64,000 nt of DNA from Salinimicrobium sp035607535 (lineage in GTDB: Bacteria; Bacteroidota; Bacteroidia; Flavobacteriales; Flavobacteriaceae), in NCBI RefSeq assembly GCF_035607535.1, contig NZ_JAYDZX010000009.1, forward strand, positions 1 to 64,000, written 5' to 3'. Below are positions 16,805 to 26,373 of this stretch, piece after piece. Position numbers and translations under genes: made by a program. The notes below the pieces were generated by a model that saw only the letters and a list, made by a program, of their open reading frames with translations, had not been told where the DNA came from and did not search any database. Numbering within the stretch: the first letter of the stretch is position 1; each line of letters opens with the position of its first letter.

Positions 16805-18025
16805 ATGCGCTGGATCATTTTTGTTATCATCTATATAATCCTGGACATTTACGCTTACCAGGCCTTTAAAACCATCACGCGTCATTCCTGGATCTATTTT
16901 GTTTACCTGGCCCTGTCTCTGGGGGTGCTGGCATATTTGCTTTACCAGTTCAACGTGCCTGAAAAAGAGGGGCTAACCGGGGCACGGAGTTATGCAATAG
17001 GTTTCTTTCTTGCCTTTTTTGTGCCTAAAATGATTCTCTTTGTCCTTCTTTTTGGTGAGGATCTGGTAAGGCTGGTAGTGAGTGGATTTCAAAAGCTTAC
17101 TCATACCAATGAAGCTTATTCTCTGCCTTCGCGGCGGAAATTTCTGAGTCAAATCGCTCTTGGGATTGCAGCAATTCCTTTTGCGTCCCTTCTCTACGGA
17201 ATGTATAGGGGACGCTACAATTACAAAGTGCTGAAATATGTCTTACATTTTGAAGACCTGCCGGAAGCTTTTGACGGCTACAGGATCACGCAGATAAGCG
17301 ATGTTCACTCCGGAAGTTTTGATAATGCTGAAAAGATAAGGTATGGGATTGAGCTTATCAATGAGCAAAAAAGTGATGCGATCATGTTTACGGGAGATCT
17401 TGTGAACAACACAGCTTCTGAAATGGAGCCCTGGAAAGAAATGTTCGCCTCTCTGTCTGCACCCGATGGTGTCTTTTCAGTTTTGGGAAACCATGATTAT
17501 GGGGACTACGTTAACTGGGAATCTGCAGCGGCAAAAAGGGCAAATTTGGAGGACCTTAAAAATGTGCACCGCGAGATGGGCTGGAACCTGTTACTGGATG
17601 AGCATAAAAAAGTAGCCCGGGGTGATGACTCCATTGCTATTGTAGGGGTGGAGAACTGGGGAGCCGGTTTTAAGCAGGTAGGAGATCTGGATAAGGCTGC
17701 TCAGGGACTTTCAAAAGAAGAATTCAAGATCCTGCTCTCTCACGACCCTTCTCACTGGCAGGAAAAAGTAAAGAAGAATAACAAAAAATTCCACATCACT
17801 CTTAGTGGTCATACCCACGGAATGCAATTTGGTATAGAAATTCCCGGCTGGTTCAAATGGAGCCCGGTACAATACAGGTATGAACACTGGGCCGGTATTT
17901 ACGAAGAAGCAGGTCGTTTCCTAAACGTAAACCGCGGCTTCGGATTTTTAGCTTACCCCGGAAGAGTAGGGATCTGGCCCGAAGTTTCTGTTATAGAACT
18001 TCGAAAAGGTCCCAAACCGGTATAA
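16805..18025 (+). CDS. Membrane-anchored metallophosphoesterase
   Basis: A 406-residue protein. Three to four N-terminal membrane helices (about 1-95) and another near residue 120 anchor a calcineurin-like phosphoesterase domain (~155-395). Metal-binding motifs are all present: ISDVHSG, FTGDLVNN, LGNHDYGD, and SGHTHGMQFG. Similar YkuE/YaeI-type proteins act on phospholipid-linked substrates, but the substrate here is unknown. Followed by a Cys-less thioredoxin-like gene that has its own -7 box. Confidence 0.88.
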   Translation: MRWIIFVIIYIILDIYAYQAFKTITRHSWIYFVYLALSLGVLAYLLYQFNVPEKEGLTGARSYAIGFFLAFFVPKMILFVLLFGEDLVRLVVSGFQKLTHTNEAYSLPSRRKFLSQIALGIAAIPFASLLYGMYRGRYNYKVLKYVLHFEDLPEAFDGYRITQISDVHSGSFDNAEKIRYGIELINEQKSDAIMFTGDLVNNTASEMEPWKEMFASLSAPDGVFSVLGNHDYGDYVNWESAAAKRANLEDLKNVHREMGWNLLLDEHKKVARGDDSIAIVGVENWGAGFKQVGDLDKAAQGLSKEEFKILLSHDPSHWQEKVKKNNKKFHITLSGHTHGMQFGIEIPGWFKWSPVQYRYEHWAGIYEEAGRFLNVNRGFGFLAYPGRVGIWPEVSVIELRKGPKPV

Positions 18026-18039
18026 ATCAAACTTTTGAC

Positions 18040-18081
18040 TATATTTGAAATAAGCTGCTAAAGAAGCTTTCTGCAGCAGCT
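18040..18081 (+). promoter_or_regulatory. -7 box and leader hairpin of thioredoxin-like gene
   Basis: TATATTTG at 18040-18047 fits TAnnTTTG. Just downstream AGCTGCT (18053-18059) pairs with AGCAGCT (18075-18081), placing a 7-bp hairpin at the very start of the transcript, before the ATG at 18099. Confidence 0.45.
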
Positions 18082-18098
18082 CTTCAAATATTACTATT

Positions 18099-18395
18099 AT
18101 GTCAAAGTTTGGGGAATTAATAGACTTGCAGGTGCCGGTTCTTCTTGATTTTTATACCGAGTGGAATGAAGCTTCTGTAGCCATGCATCCGGTACTAAAA
18201 GATGTTGCCGCAGCTCTTGGCGACAGGGCCAGGATCATCAAAATAGACGTGGATAAGAATTCTGAACTTGCTGAAGCCTTACGTGTAAAAGGCTTACCTA
18301 CTCTAATGATTTACAAGGAAGGGGAGATGAAGTGGAGGCAAAGTGGCGAGCAGGATGCCAATACCTTAATTGGCCTCATCAAAGAATACGTCTAG
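18099..18395 (+). CDS. Thioredoxin-fold protein lacking the CxxC pair
   Basis: A 98-residue thioredoxin-like protein. It aligns throughout with the ordinary thioredoxin at 35356-35655 (VLLDFYTEW..., IIKIDVDKNSELAEAL, cis-Pro segment KGLPTLMIYKEGEMKWRQSG), but the active-site WCGPC is W22-N-E-A-S26. With both cysteines gone it cannot exchange disulfides; a binding or chaperone-like role is possible. No signal peptide, so cytoplasmic. Confidence 0.85.
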   Translation: MSKFGELIDLQVPVLLDFYTEWNEASVAMHPVLKDVAAALGDRARIIKIDVDKNSELAEALRVKGLPTLMIYKEGEMKWRQSGEQDANTLIGLIKEYV

Positions 18396-18523
18396 AGCAG
18401 GAGTCAGAAATGTTATTTTTGAAGCATCTGTTTTTCGGGTGTTTCGACTGGTTTTCTTTGAACTCATGTTTCTTCCACCTCCAATGTAGAACATTGATCT
18501 CTCATTACAGCTTTGCTATAAAA

Positions 18524-18555
18524 GCCGAAACTCCCTTTTCTTAAGGAGTTTCAGC
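18524..18555. terminator. Hairpin between convergent genes
   Basis: GAAACTCC (18527-18534) and GGAGTTTC (18545-18552) pair, extended by AGC/GCT after one mismatch. It separates the thioredoxin-like gene (plus) from the S41 peptidase gene (minus). Confidence 0.7.
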
Positions 18556-18588
18556 TGGTCTAAGGTTTCAAAAAAGGTGTTTTTGCTA

Positions 18589-21500
18589 TCAGTTTTTTGT
18601 TTTATCCGGGTACGGAGGACGCTTAACTTCTTTAGGCGGATTCTCTTTTAATTGCTGCATTACCACCTCAATTGCCTTTTGAAGTTGAGGGTCTTTTCCT
18701 GCAATGACTTCTTTTGGAAGTTGTTCTACTTCAATATCGGGGGCCACGCCTTCGTTCTCCACCCTGAATCCTTCTTCAGTATAGAAAGCAACATTGGGAG
18801 CAGTGACAATTCCGCCGTCGATGAATTCGGGATAGCCCAGTACCCCCACGAGTCCGCCCCAGGTCCTTTTTCCGATAATGGTTCCCATGTCGAATTTTCT
18901 AAACATCCAAGGCAGGTAATCTCCACCCGAGCCTGCAGTCTCATCTATAAGCATCACTTTTGGTCCCTGTATGGACGCACTGGGTGACTTTAGGTCATCA
19001 CCATACCTAAAGTTCCAGTTGGCCTGGTGAGGTCGCTTTAACAGGTCGATATAATAATCTGCCAACTGGCCGCCGCCATTGAACCTCTCATCTATAATGA
19101 CTGCTTTTTTGTTGGCCTGCGGGAAGAAATAGCGCTTAAAGTATTCGTGGCCTGCATCGGCAGTGTTGGGCACGTAGACGTAAGCTACCTGTCCATTGGT
19201 TGCTTCGTTCACTTTTTTGATATTTCCTTCAACCCAGTCCCTGTTTCTTAAAGCCCATTCAGAATCAATTGGAGTTACTTTTTCTGTTCTGGAATTCCTC
19301 ATGGAAGGCGATGAGCTTACGGTAAGATTCACAAGCTTGCCGGCGGTATTTTCAAAGAAGCGGAAAAGGTTATCTTTTGCTGTTACTTCTTCCCCGTTCA
19401 CTGCAAGAATATAATCTCCTTCCTTGATCTTTACCCCGGGCTCGGTGAGAGGCGAGCGCATGTCGGGATTCCAGTTTAGGCCTCCATAGATCTTTTTGAT
19501 CCTGTACCTGCCGTTTTCTACTTCATAATCGGCACCCAGCAATCCGCCTTTGATGTTATCGGGTTCTTCAAAATCATCACCCCTGCTGGAAAACCTGTGG
19601 TGGCCTACTCCCAATTCGCTGAACATCCATTCCATAACCTGGTAGAGGTCATCCCGGGTGGTAAGGTGTGGCAGGAACTGGCTGTACTTTTCTTTCATGG
19701 CATCCCAATCCACTCCGTGCATTCCGGGATCGTAAAAGTAATCCCTGTTCACTCTCCAGGCTTCGTTGAAGATATTCTGCCACTCATCCCGGGGATCTAT
19801 CTTTACCTGTACTTCGCCTAATGCCAAAGCAGGCTTATCGGGTTTTTTGCCTAAAGTGGCTACTCCGAACTTATTCTTTAGTTGGTAGAGCACCTTTTCC
19901 CCATTGGCCGAGATCTCAAAGTCTGATGCCGGCATGATAAGGGTATCTTTTTTTTCCTTCAAATCAAATTTTCTAAGGCTGCCGGGGCCATCTTCATGAT
20001 ATGGAAATTTGAGGTAGTACAATTGACCTTCGGCAGGGGCTTCGAGATTAGTATAAGCTCCGGCCGGTACCGGGATGTCCACCATCCGGAATTCCAGGTC
20101 TTCAAAATCTATTTTTAGAGGCTTGATCTCGGGCTTCTTGTTATCTTCCTTGTCTTTTTTCTTTTTTTCTTCTTCCTTTTCCTGCTGCTGAATGACTTCT
20201 ACATCATTCTCCTTAAAGAAAGGAGAAACCACATCTTTCTGAAGGGTGACCAGGTACATCGAGCTGCTCATTTCCATGTCTTGATTTGATTGATCAAACC
20301 AGTTCACCACAGGCCCCGCATCTGTTGAAGCCAGCATGTAGAGATATTTTCCACTTGGATCGAACTCGGGACTTGTCACGTTTGAATATCCGTCTGATAC
20401 CGGCCAGGACCTTTTTTCCGGAAGGGAGTAGACGAAAGCCTGCTCGAATTGAGTATCTGTAATTGTAGTGTAAGTGATCCAATTCGAATCATGTGACCAA
20501 TCCCCAAACAGATCCCTGAAGACCCCGGGAGTATAAAGAACATCTGAAGCAATTTTTTCTACCCTGTCCTTCTCCCGGTTGTAAACATAGAGAGTACGGC
20601 TATTATCAACAAAAGCAATTTTCTTACTGTCTGGTGACCAATGTGGATACGCATAGAATCCTGCACCCTCCAGGTTTACTTTCTTTACCACTTTGTTCTC
20701 ACTTTGGTCGTATAGATGTAAAGCATACTCGCCCGATTCATCCGAAAAGTAGGCTATGGTCTTACCATCTGGGGACCAGGCCGGGAATTTTTCATGTACT
20801 CCTGTGGTGCTTGTAAGGTTCATAGGATCACCTTTTTCTGCGGGAACGGTGATTATGTCTCCTCTATAATCCATCACAACTCTTGCGGCCGATGGTGAGA
20901 TGGAGGCGCTGCGAACATATTTGTCTCCACTTACAAACCGCGGTCTCAGCTCCAGTAGATCTGTAGCTATACCTATTGTTATTTTTTCTGTACGACCGGT
21001 TTGTGGGTCGAGGCGGTGAAGGTAACCGGCCTGTTCAAAAATGATCTCATTTTCTCCTGCAGAAAGATCTACTACCGGGAAATCTTTGAAGTCTGTATGT
21101 TTTGAGACAGCGCCCTGTACAGGATCATAGCTGTAGATATTGAATTCCCCGTCGCGGTCACTTCTAAAGAATACTTTTCCTTGCAGCCATTGAGGCTTTG
21201 TGTCATTACTTCCTCCTTCAGGTTTTGGTACCTCTGTCACCTCATAGGTTTCGGGATCATAAATCCAGATCCTGGTAGTGGTACCACCGCGATAATGTTT
21301 CCATTGTTCAAAGCGGTCGCCGAGAGGAGTATAAGCAATTTTGCTGCCATCGTTGTTATAACTGGCCCAGTTCGCATGGGGTATCTTTAGAGGTACGACA
21401 TTTCCATTCTCAATATCAACCTCAAACAGGCTGCTGTACCGGTTGGTAAAAACATCCCGTTGGGAAGCAAAGAGTACTTTTGAACCATCTGGCGAAAAAT

Positions 21501-21849
21501 CCCTTACCGCATCGGGATAAGGGTGCCAGGTTAGTCTTTTTGGCACTCCTCCTTCTGCGGGAACCACATATACGTCGATGTTTCCGTCGTATTCAGCACT
21601 AAAAGCGATCGTGCTGCCGTCGGGAGAGAACACAGGATTTCTTTCTACGCCTTCATCTACAGTAAGGCGTTTAGGGTTCGACCCATCCCTGTTTGCCACC
21701 CAAAGATCTTCAGCATAAATAAAAGCGATCTTCTCATCGCTCATTGCAGGTTGGGAAAGGAGGCGGGTGTCCTGAGTGTTTATCTGGGCATTCGCCATTA
21801 ATGATAAAAAAAGGGAAAGACAAAGCGGAAGGTTGATGAAGTACTTCAT
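18589..21849 (-). CDS. Tricorn-type S41 peptidase
   Basis: An exported protease of about 1086 residues. The start at 21849 gives MKYFINLPLCLSLFLSLMANAQ, a clean signal peptide; the upstream ATG at 21882 would add 11 residues ahead of it. Residues ~30-550 are beta-propeller repeats (TolB/WD40-like, repeated FSPDGSTIAFSAE, WSPDGKTIAYFSDE, WSPDSKKIAFVD). A charged low-complexity linker (KEEEKKKKDKEDNKK), a core domain, a PDZ domain and the S41 catalytic domain follow, with the nucleophile Ser in DETAGSGGDYLPWMF. The arrangement is that of tricorn protease homologues, which degrade peptides in the periplasm. Confidence 0.92.
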   Translation of the reverse strand: MKYFINLPLCLSLFLSLMANAQINTQDTRLLSQPAMSDEKIAFIYAEDLWVANRDGSNPKRLTVDEGVERNPVFSPDGSTIAFSAEYDGNIDVYVVPAEGGVPKRLTWHPYPDAVRDFSPDGSKVLFASQRDVFTNRYSSLFEVDIENGNVVPLKIPHANWASYNNDGSKIAYTPLGDRFEQWKHYRGGTTTRIWIYDPETYEVTEVPKPEGGSNDTKPQWLQGKVFFRSDRDGEFNIYSYDPVQGAVSKHTDFKDFPVVDLSAGENEIIFEQAGYLHRLDPQTGRTEKITIGIATDLLELRPRFVSGDKYVRSASISPSAARVVMDYRGDIITVPAEKGDPMNLTSTTGVHEKFPAWSPDGKTIAYFSDESGEYALHLYDQSENKVVKKVNLEGAGFYAYPHWSPDSKKIAFVDNSRTLYVYNREKDRVEKIASDVLYTPGVFRDLFGDWSHDSNWITYTTITDTQFEQAFVYSLPEKRSWPVSDGYSNVTSPEFDPSGKYLYMLASTDAGPVVNWFDQSNQDMEMSSSMYLVTLQKDVVSPFFKENDVEVIQQQEKEEEKKKKDKEDNKKPEIKPLKIDFEDLEFRMVDIPVPAGAYTNLEAPAEGQLYYLKFPYHEDGPGSLRKFDLKEKKDTLIMPASDFEISANGEKVLYQLKNKFGVATLGKKPDKPALALGEVQVKIDPRDEWQNIFNEAWRVNRDYFYDPGMHGVDWDAMKEKYSQFLPHLTTRDDLYQVMEWMFSELGVGHHRFSSRGDDFEEPDNIKGGLLGADYEVENGRYRIKKIYGGLNWNPDMRSPLTEPGVKIKEGDYILAVNGEEVTAKDNLFRFFENTAGKLVNLTVSSSPSMRNSRTEKVTPIDSEWALRNRDWVEGNIKKVNEATNGQVAYVYVPNTADAGHEYFKRYFFPQANKKAVIIDERFNGGGQLADYYIDLLKRPHQANWNFRYGDDLKSPSASIQGPKVMLIDETAGSGGDYLPWMFRKFDMGTIIGKRTWGGLVGVLGYPEFIDGGIVTAPNVAFYTEEGFRVENEGVAPDIEVEQLPKEVIAGKDPQLQKAIEVVMQQLKENPPKEVKRPPYPDKTKN

Positions 21850-21911
21850 AGATGCCGGGATATTATTTAATAAAAAGTGCACCTGAAGATAGAAAATTCT
21901 GTAGGAAAAAA

Positions 21912-21938
21912 GGTGTCAAAAATGGCTTTTTTGGCACC
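21912..21938 (-). terminator. Terminator hairpin, also a dispersed palindrome copy
   Basis: GGTGTCAAAAA and TTTTTGGCACC form an 11-bp stem (one G-U pair) with the loop TGGCT, downstream of the polysaccharide deacetylase gene on the minus strand. Its central part matches the dispersed palindrome TCAAAAATGGCATTTTTGG. Confidence 0.75.
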
Positions 21939-21960
21939 CTGTAAAACCTATGATCTTTCT

Positions 21961-22599
21961 TTACAGAGATTTGAAGCTGTAGCCGAGTCCGGTGTAATGC
22001 TCCAGTACCAGTGGTAAAACTTCTCTCAGATTTTTTTCGGCTTTATGACTGTCGTGGAAAACTATGACGCTTCCCGGTCGGGCATTTTTCACCACGTTTT
22101 GATAACATCTCTCTGCGGAAATCCTGTGGTCATAATCCATGCTCACAATGCTCCACATGACGGTCCTATAGCCGAGCTTTTGTAGCTTTTTCGCCTGTAC
22201 ATTTTTAATCTTTCCATAAGGAGGACGAAAAAAGGGATTTCTTAGGCTCACCCCGTCGGGCAGTTCACGCTCCATTACCTTCTGCGCCCTGGTTGTGTTT
22301 TCAAGATATTCAGCAATGGGGGTTCTCCAGCCGTCAAGATGGTTGTACGTGTGATTTCCTACCACATGACCTTCAGCCAGAACCTGCCTGAAGATCTCGG
22401 GGTTTTTCTCCACATTTTCGCCAATACAAAAGAAAGTGGCTTTTGCGTTGTATGTCTTCAACTGTTCCAGCACCCACTCTGTAGGTCCTGGAATAGGCCC
22501 GTCATCAAAGGTGAGGTAAAGATCTTTATCCCCGGCAGGCCCGTCCCAGATCCTTTGGGGGTACATCCATTTAATGATTGCGGGTACACGCTCCCTCAT
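21961..22599 (-). CDS. Polysaccharide deacetylase (NodB domain)
   Basis: A 212-residue carbohydrate esterase family 4 protein. The NodB fold shows the catalytic Asp and metal Asp in LTFDDGPIPGP, the two metal His in GNHTYNHLDGW, the FRPPYGK motif and a C-terminal VIFHDSHK. It removes acetyl groups from a surface or wall polysaccharide such as peptidoglycan or chitin-like polymers. No signal peptide is obvious. It begins 15 bases after the stop of the DUF2723 gene, likely the same transcript. Confidence 0.9.
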   Translation of the reverse strand: MRERVPAIIKWMYPQRIWDGPAGDKDLYLTFDDGPIPGPTEWVLEQLKTYNAKATFFCIGENVEKNPEIFRQVLAEGHVVGNHTYNHLDGWRTPIAEYLENTTRAQKVMERELPDGVSLRNPFFRPPYGKIKNVQAKKLQKLGYRTVMWSIVSMDYDHRISAERCYQNVVKNARPGSVIVFHDSHKAEKNLREVLPLVLEHYTGLGYSFKSL

Positions 22600-22614
22600 C
22601 CTCTCCTGAGTTAA

Positions 22615-25600
22615 CTACAGAGAATCCTGGATCTCCGTTGGCAAAAGGTCTTCTTCGGCGGCAGGTAATTCTTCCGAAGCTTCTGGACCTCCGTAGAAAT
22701 GCTGGAACAACATGAGATAATTGTTGAATTTATCTGCTTCTTCCCGTGCAAATTCTTCGGTATCATTCATAATCAACAGATCGACAAGGCTTCTGTAGCG
22801 TTCAATATCGGTGACCACTTCACTGCCACGGTCAAACTGCCTGTCCAGATCAAGGGAACTGTAATAAGTAAGATTTTCCTGATATTTTTGAGCAACCTGT
22901 AAATACAGATCCCGGGCTTTTTCCCTTTCGCCAACTTCATAATAGCCCTGGATGAAAGGTTCAAGCAAGGTGTAATATCCAAAATACTCGACCGGCATTT
23001 TTTCCATCGCCAGGTCAAGAATATCTTCAGCTTTTTCCATCTTACCTTCGTTGATAAGAGCTTCGGCAAGACGTGCTAAATTACTGCGGTAAGTGATCGC
23101 ATTTTTTCGGGTTTCAGGATCGTAATAAAGATCGGAGTCACCCGAATTCCCCCAGTACCAGTTCATCACGATATCGTACATCTTATCTTCATCTATACGG
23201 CCCATATCAAACGGGTTACGTGGATTTACCGGAGTCTCGATTGGCACCAGTTTGTAAGCTACTCCATCGAGCTGAAGGTAATCTTTCATCCACAGGTAAT
23301 CATCATCGCCAAAGCTGCCGCCGGTAAAATAAATTGGACGTTTCCAGTCATTACCTGCAATTATATCCAGCATCAAGAGCCTGTTCTTGTATAGGATATC
23401 CCCTGAAAGTTCAATGATGATCTCGTCTACAATTTCATCTGCGTTTTGAGGTTTTACAATCCCGTATTCCAAGACATTCTCCTTGTTGACCGGAATCCTG
23501 ATGTGTTTTGTTGGAAAGGTGCTTACGCTTTGTCCGCTCATCAGTTCAGCTTTGGTACGGGGGTCGTCACTGGCGATCCAGTTCATCCATGTCTGGATAT
23601 TCATAGTGTCCTGGGTAATGGGTTGATACCATACGGCATCCCTGGTTCCATACCTGTACTGTTCATGCTCGAGCTGCCCGGGAATAGGTTCACTTTCCCA
23701 TGCCTGTCTTTTCATTTGATCAATATACCAGTCGGTAGCAAAAAGGCTGGTGTTCACGATACGAACATCTGTACGATAACCTTCAACCTGCTGGGCATAC
23801 CAGAGGGCAAAAGTATCGTTATCACCAATGGTAAACAGAATCGCATCCTCATCGAGACTGTCCAGGTACATCTTTGCCATTGCAAGTGCGGTATAGCGGT
23901 TCGATCTATCGTGATCATCCCAGTTTTCACTGGCAAGAACTCCGGGCACAGCAAGTAGTGAGATTGAGATCACCACAGGGACTGCGATCTTTGGCTTGAG
24001 GTAATCCTTTAGCATATCAAAAAGTGCATATGCTCCAAAGCCTATCCAGATCGCGAACACATAGAACGATCCAACCAGCGCATAATCCCTTTCCCGTGGT
24101 TCAAAAGGTCGTTCGTTAAGGTAAATCTTAAGGGCTATCCCGGTAAAGAGGAAGAACACCAGTAAAACCCAGAAGCGTTTTTTGTCTCTGCTGTAATGAA
24201 AAACAACACCGAGAATTCCTAACAGGAGGGGTAGAAAATAATAGGTGTTCCTCGCCGGATTGTTCAAAGCATCTGAAGGTAAAAGATCCTGGTTCCCCAG
24301 GCGGGCCTCGTCAATAAAGTCGATGCCACTTAACCAGTTCCCGTCTTGATCTGTGTATTTTCCCTGTATATCATTCTGGCGACCTGCAAAGTTCCACATG
24401 AAATAACGCCAGTACATATAGCCCATTTGATACTCAAATAAGTAATTCAAATTGGAACCAAAGGAAGGTTTTTCAACATCCAGGTATTCCCTGAAGCGGC
24501 GAAGGAAGGAATCATACTGCTGATAGTCAACATTCCCCTGATTAAAATTTCTTTTAAATTCATTCACAGCCTGAATGAGCTGCTCCTCCTGTTGATATCC
24601 CGGTTTGATCGTAAAGTCAAGAGGGCCTGTGAATTCCATGTAGTTGGAAGCGTGTTCTGTACTCCACATACGAGGCAAAACCGCCTTGTGATCATCATCG
24701 GTATTCTGCTTGGCGTTCTTGTAATCGTTCACAATTACATATTTGCCTGCAGCTTCGTCCTTTTCATATTTTGGTTTATCATCTATGTAAGGATTATTCT
24801 CATCCAGTCCGCTGTAGATCTCGGTGAATTGTGGTCCGTAGAACAAATGAGTTTCAGGATATTGTTCCCGGTTGTAATAGGCCAGTAGTTCCCTGGCGTT
24901 GTTCGGGTTGTTCTCATTGATCACTGTGTTTGCGTTTGCTCTAATTGGCAGCATTAGCCATGATGAGAATCCTATGAAAATGAACAGGATGCACAGGAGC
25001 AAGGTATTTAGCTGATAGTATTTTTTGCTTCGGGTGTATTTGAATCCGAAGTAAAAAGCAGCGATCAAGACCAAAGCAGTAAATATGGTTCCCGAATTAA
25101 ACGGCAGCCCCAATGTGTTTACAAAGAAGATCTCTGTGGCCGAAAACAGCACTAGTGAATAAGGTAGAAGTAGCTTAAAAATGAACATAAGAACCGCTAC
25201 TACCACTATGTTGGCAATAATGAAATTCTTAACCGTGATTTTAGAAAAATTCTTGAAGTAGTAAAGGAAACCTATTGCGGGAATGGTAAGAAGCCCCATA
25301 AAATGGACTCCAAAAGAAAGTCCTATAATAAAGGAAATGAGGATGACCCATCGGTTTCCTCTCGGAGCAAACATATCCCGTTCCCATAGCAGCCCCAGGT
25401 AAAAAAGTATGGCCATAAGAAAGGTCGCCATTGCATAGACTTCGGCTTCCCCGGCATTGAACCAAAAACTGTCTGTAAAAGTAAAGGCAAGGGATCCAAC
25501 TGCGGCGCTACCTAGAACGGCAGCTTTTTTGGCAGCAGAGATCTCGGTCACAGGCCCGGAGATCTTCAGCAATAATAAAACGATCGACCAGAACATGAAC

Positions 25601-25878
25601 AAAATAGTAAATGCACTGGCAAAGACCGACATAAGGTTCACCATATAGGCTACCTGTGAAGGTTCGCTGGCAAAGATCGAGAAAAATGCACCCATCATTT
25701 GATACAGTGGTGCTCCCGGAGGGTGACCTACTTCCAGGTTTGAGGAAGTTGCAATATATTCTCCCGCGTCCCAAAAACTAAGAGTGGGTTCTACGGTGAG
25801 CCAAAATGTGGTAAGAGCTATAAGAAAAACTAACCAGCCCAGAATTTTATTCCACCTGGTAAAGTTGAAATCGGTCAT
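22615..25878 (-). CDS. DUF2723 membrane protein, predicted glycosyltransferase
   Basis: A 1087-residue membrane protein. The N-terminal third has about ten to eleven helices and the DUF2723 signature (PTLSFWDAGEYIATSSNLEVGHPPGAPLY), with the Asp-Glu pair expected of GT-C type glycosyltransferases that use lipid-linked donors. Residues ~530-700 hold further helices, and a soluble C-terminal part contains tetratricopeptide-like helices (EGKMEKAEDILDLAMEKM). DUF2723 proteins resemble protein O-mannosyltransferases and are inferred to glycosylate exported proteins. It is followed by a polysaccharide deacetylase. Confidence 0.88.
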   Translation of the reverse strand: MTDFNFTRWNKILGWLVFLIALTTFWLTVEPTLSFWDAGEYIATSSNLEVGHPPGAPLYQMMGAFFSIFASEPSQVAYMVNLMSVFASAFTILFMFWSIVLLLLKISGPVTEISAAKKAAVLGSAAVGSLAFTFTDSFWFNAGEAEVYAMATFLMAILFYLGLLWERDMFAPRGNRWVILISFIIGLSFGVHFMGLLTIPAIGFLYYFKNFSKITVKNFIIANIVVVAVLMFIFKLLLPYSLVLFSATEIFFVNTLGLPFNSGTIFTALVLIAAFYFGFKYTRSKKYYQLNTLLLCILFIFIGFSSWLMLPIRANANTVINENNPNNARELLAYYNREQYPETHLFYGPQFTEIYSGLDENNPYIDDKPKYEKDEAAGKYVIVNDYKNAKQNTDDDHKAVLPRMWSTEHASNYMEFTGPLDFTIKPGYQQEEQLIQAVNEFKRNFNQGNVDYQQYDSFLRRFREYLDVEKPSFGSNLNYLFEYQMGYMYWRYFMWNFAGRQNDIQGKYTDQDGNWLSGIDFIDEARLGNQDLLPSDALNNPARNTYYFLPLLLGILGVVFHYSRDKKRFWVLLVFFLFTGIALKIYLNERPFEPRERDYALVGSFYVFAIWIGFGAYALFDMLKDYLKPKIAVPVVISISLLAVPGVLASENWDDHDRSNRYTALAMAKMYLDSLDEDAILFTIGDNDTFALWYAQQVEGYRTDVRIVNTSLFATDWYIDQMKRQAWESEPIPGQLEHEQYRYGTRDAVWYQPITQDTMNIQTWMNWIASDDPRTKAELMSGQSVSTFPTKHIRIPVNKENVLEYGIVKPQNADEIVDEIIIELSGDILYKNRLLMLDIIAGNDWKRPIYFTGGSFGDDDYLWMKDYLQLDGVAYKLVPIETPVNPRNPFDMGRIDEDKMYDIVMNWYWGNSGDSDLYYDPETRKNAITYRSNLARLAEALINEGKMEKAEDILDLAMEKMPVEYFGYYTLLEPFIQGYYEVGEREKARDLYLQVAQKYQENLTYYSSLDLDRQFDRGSEVVTDIERYRSLVDLLIMNDTEEFAREEADKFNNYLMLFQHFYGGPEASEELPAAEEDLLPTEIQDSL

Positions 25879-26014
25879 AGATGTGAGTTTGAGAACTGTG
25901 GCGAATTTAAGAATAATTAAGCTATTGTAGGAAGAACGATTTTTAAAAGAAGATATTTTGAAGCGACAGCTACTTAAGTCTTTAGCCTTATAGAGAGAGC
26001 AGTAAAATCAAGGG

Positions 26015-26039
26015 TTTCAAAAATGCCATTTTTAAGAGG
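26015..26039. repeat. Dispersed palindrome copy
   Basis: TTTCAAAAATGCCATTTTTAAGAGG, with a perfect AAAAATG-C-CATTTTT core, between the DUF2723 gene and tRNA-Gln. Confidence 0.65.
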
Positions 26040-26080
26040 ATCTGTTTTTTAGATTTTGCCGAAAGAATTCGAAAAAAATA

Positions 26081-26111
26081 TTTGTACAAGCCAAAGTTTG
26101 TTTTAAATTTG
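26081..26111 (+). promoter_or_regulatory. tRNA-Gln promoter
   Basis: TTTG (26081-26084), 19-base spacer, TAAATTTG (26104-26111): an exact Bacteroidota primary promoter with a predicted start about 14 bases before the tRNA. Confidence 0.88.
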
Positions 26112-26128
26112 CATCCGCATTATAGCAA

Positions 26129-26201
26129 TGGCCTATGGTGTAACTGGCAACACGTCTGATTTTGGTTCAGAAGAGTCTAGGTTCGAGCCCTAGTAGGCCA
26201 A
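26129..26201 (+). tRNA. tRNA-Gln (anticodon TTG)
   Basis: A full cloverleaf is visible: acceptor arms TGGCCTA and TAGGCCA, anticodon stem TCTGA/TCAGA with loop TTTTGGT giving anticodon TTG (Gln, reads CAA/CAG), and T arm TAGGTTCGAGCCCTA. The discriminator base is A; CCA is not encoded and must be added afterwards. It stands alone with its own promoter and terminator. Confidence 0.96.
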
Positions 26202-26208
26202 CAAAGTG

Positions 26209-26234
26209 AAACCCATCGTAAGATGGGTTTTTTT
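26209..26234 (+). terminator. tRNA-Gln terminator
   Basis: AAACCCATC and GATGGGTTT form a 9-bp stem with loop GTAA followed by a T-run, eight bases after the tRNA. Confidence 0.93.
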
Positions 26235-26310
26235 ATGCCTTATGTTTTCTTCAGGTTTGCGCAATCTTCGCGATTACCATCACAACTTCTTACGGGACAA
26301 AAAACGCAAT

Positions 26311-26338
26311 AAAAAAGCCCCGGAAGTACCGGAGCTTT
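26311..26338 (-). terminator. Terminator of the 26374-26718 gene
   Basis: On the minus strand AAAGCTCCGG and CCGGGGCTTT pair with one mismatch around TACTT and run into TTTTTT. Its presence supports the reality of the upstream small gene. Confidence 0.8.
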
Positions 26339-26373
26339 ATAATTATATAGTAAAGCCACATTTTTACATTTCT

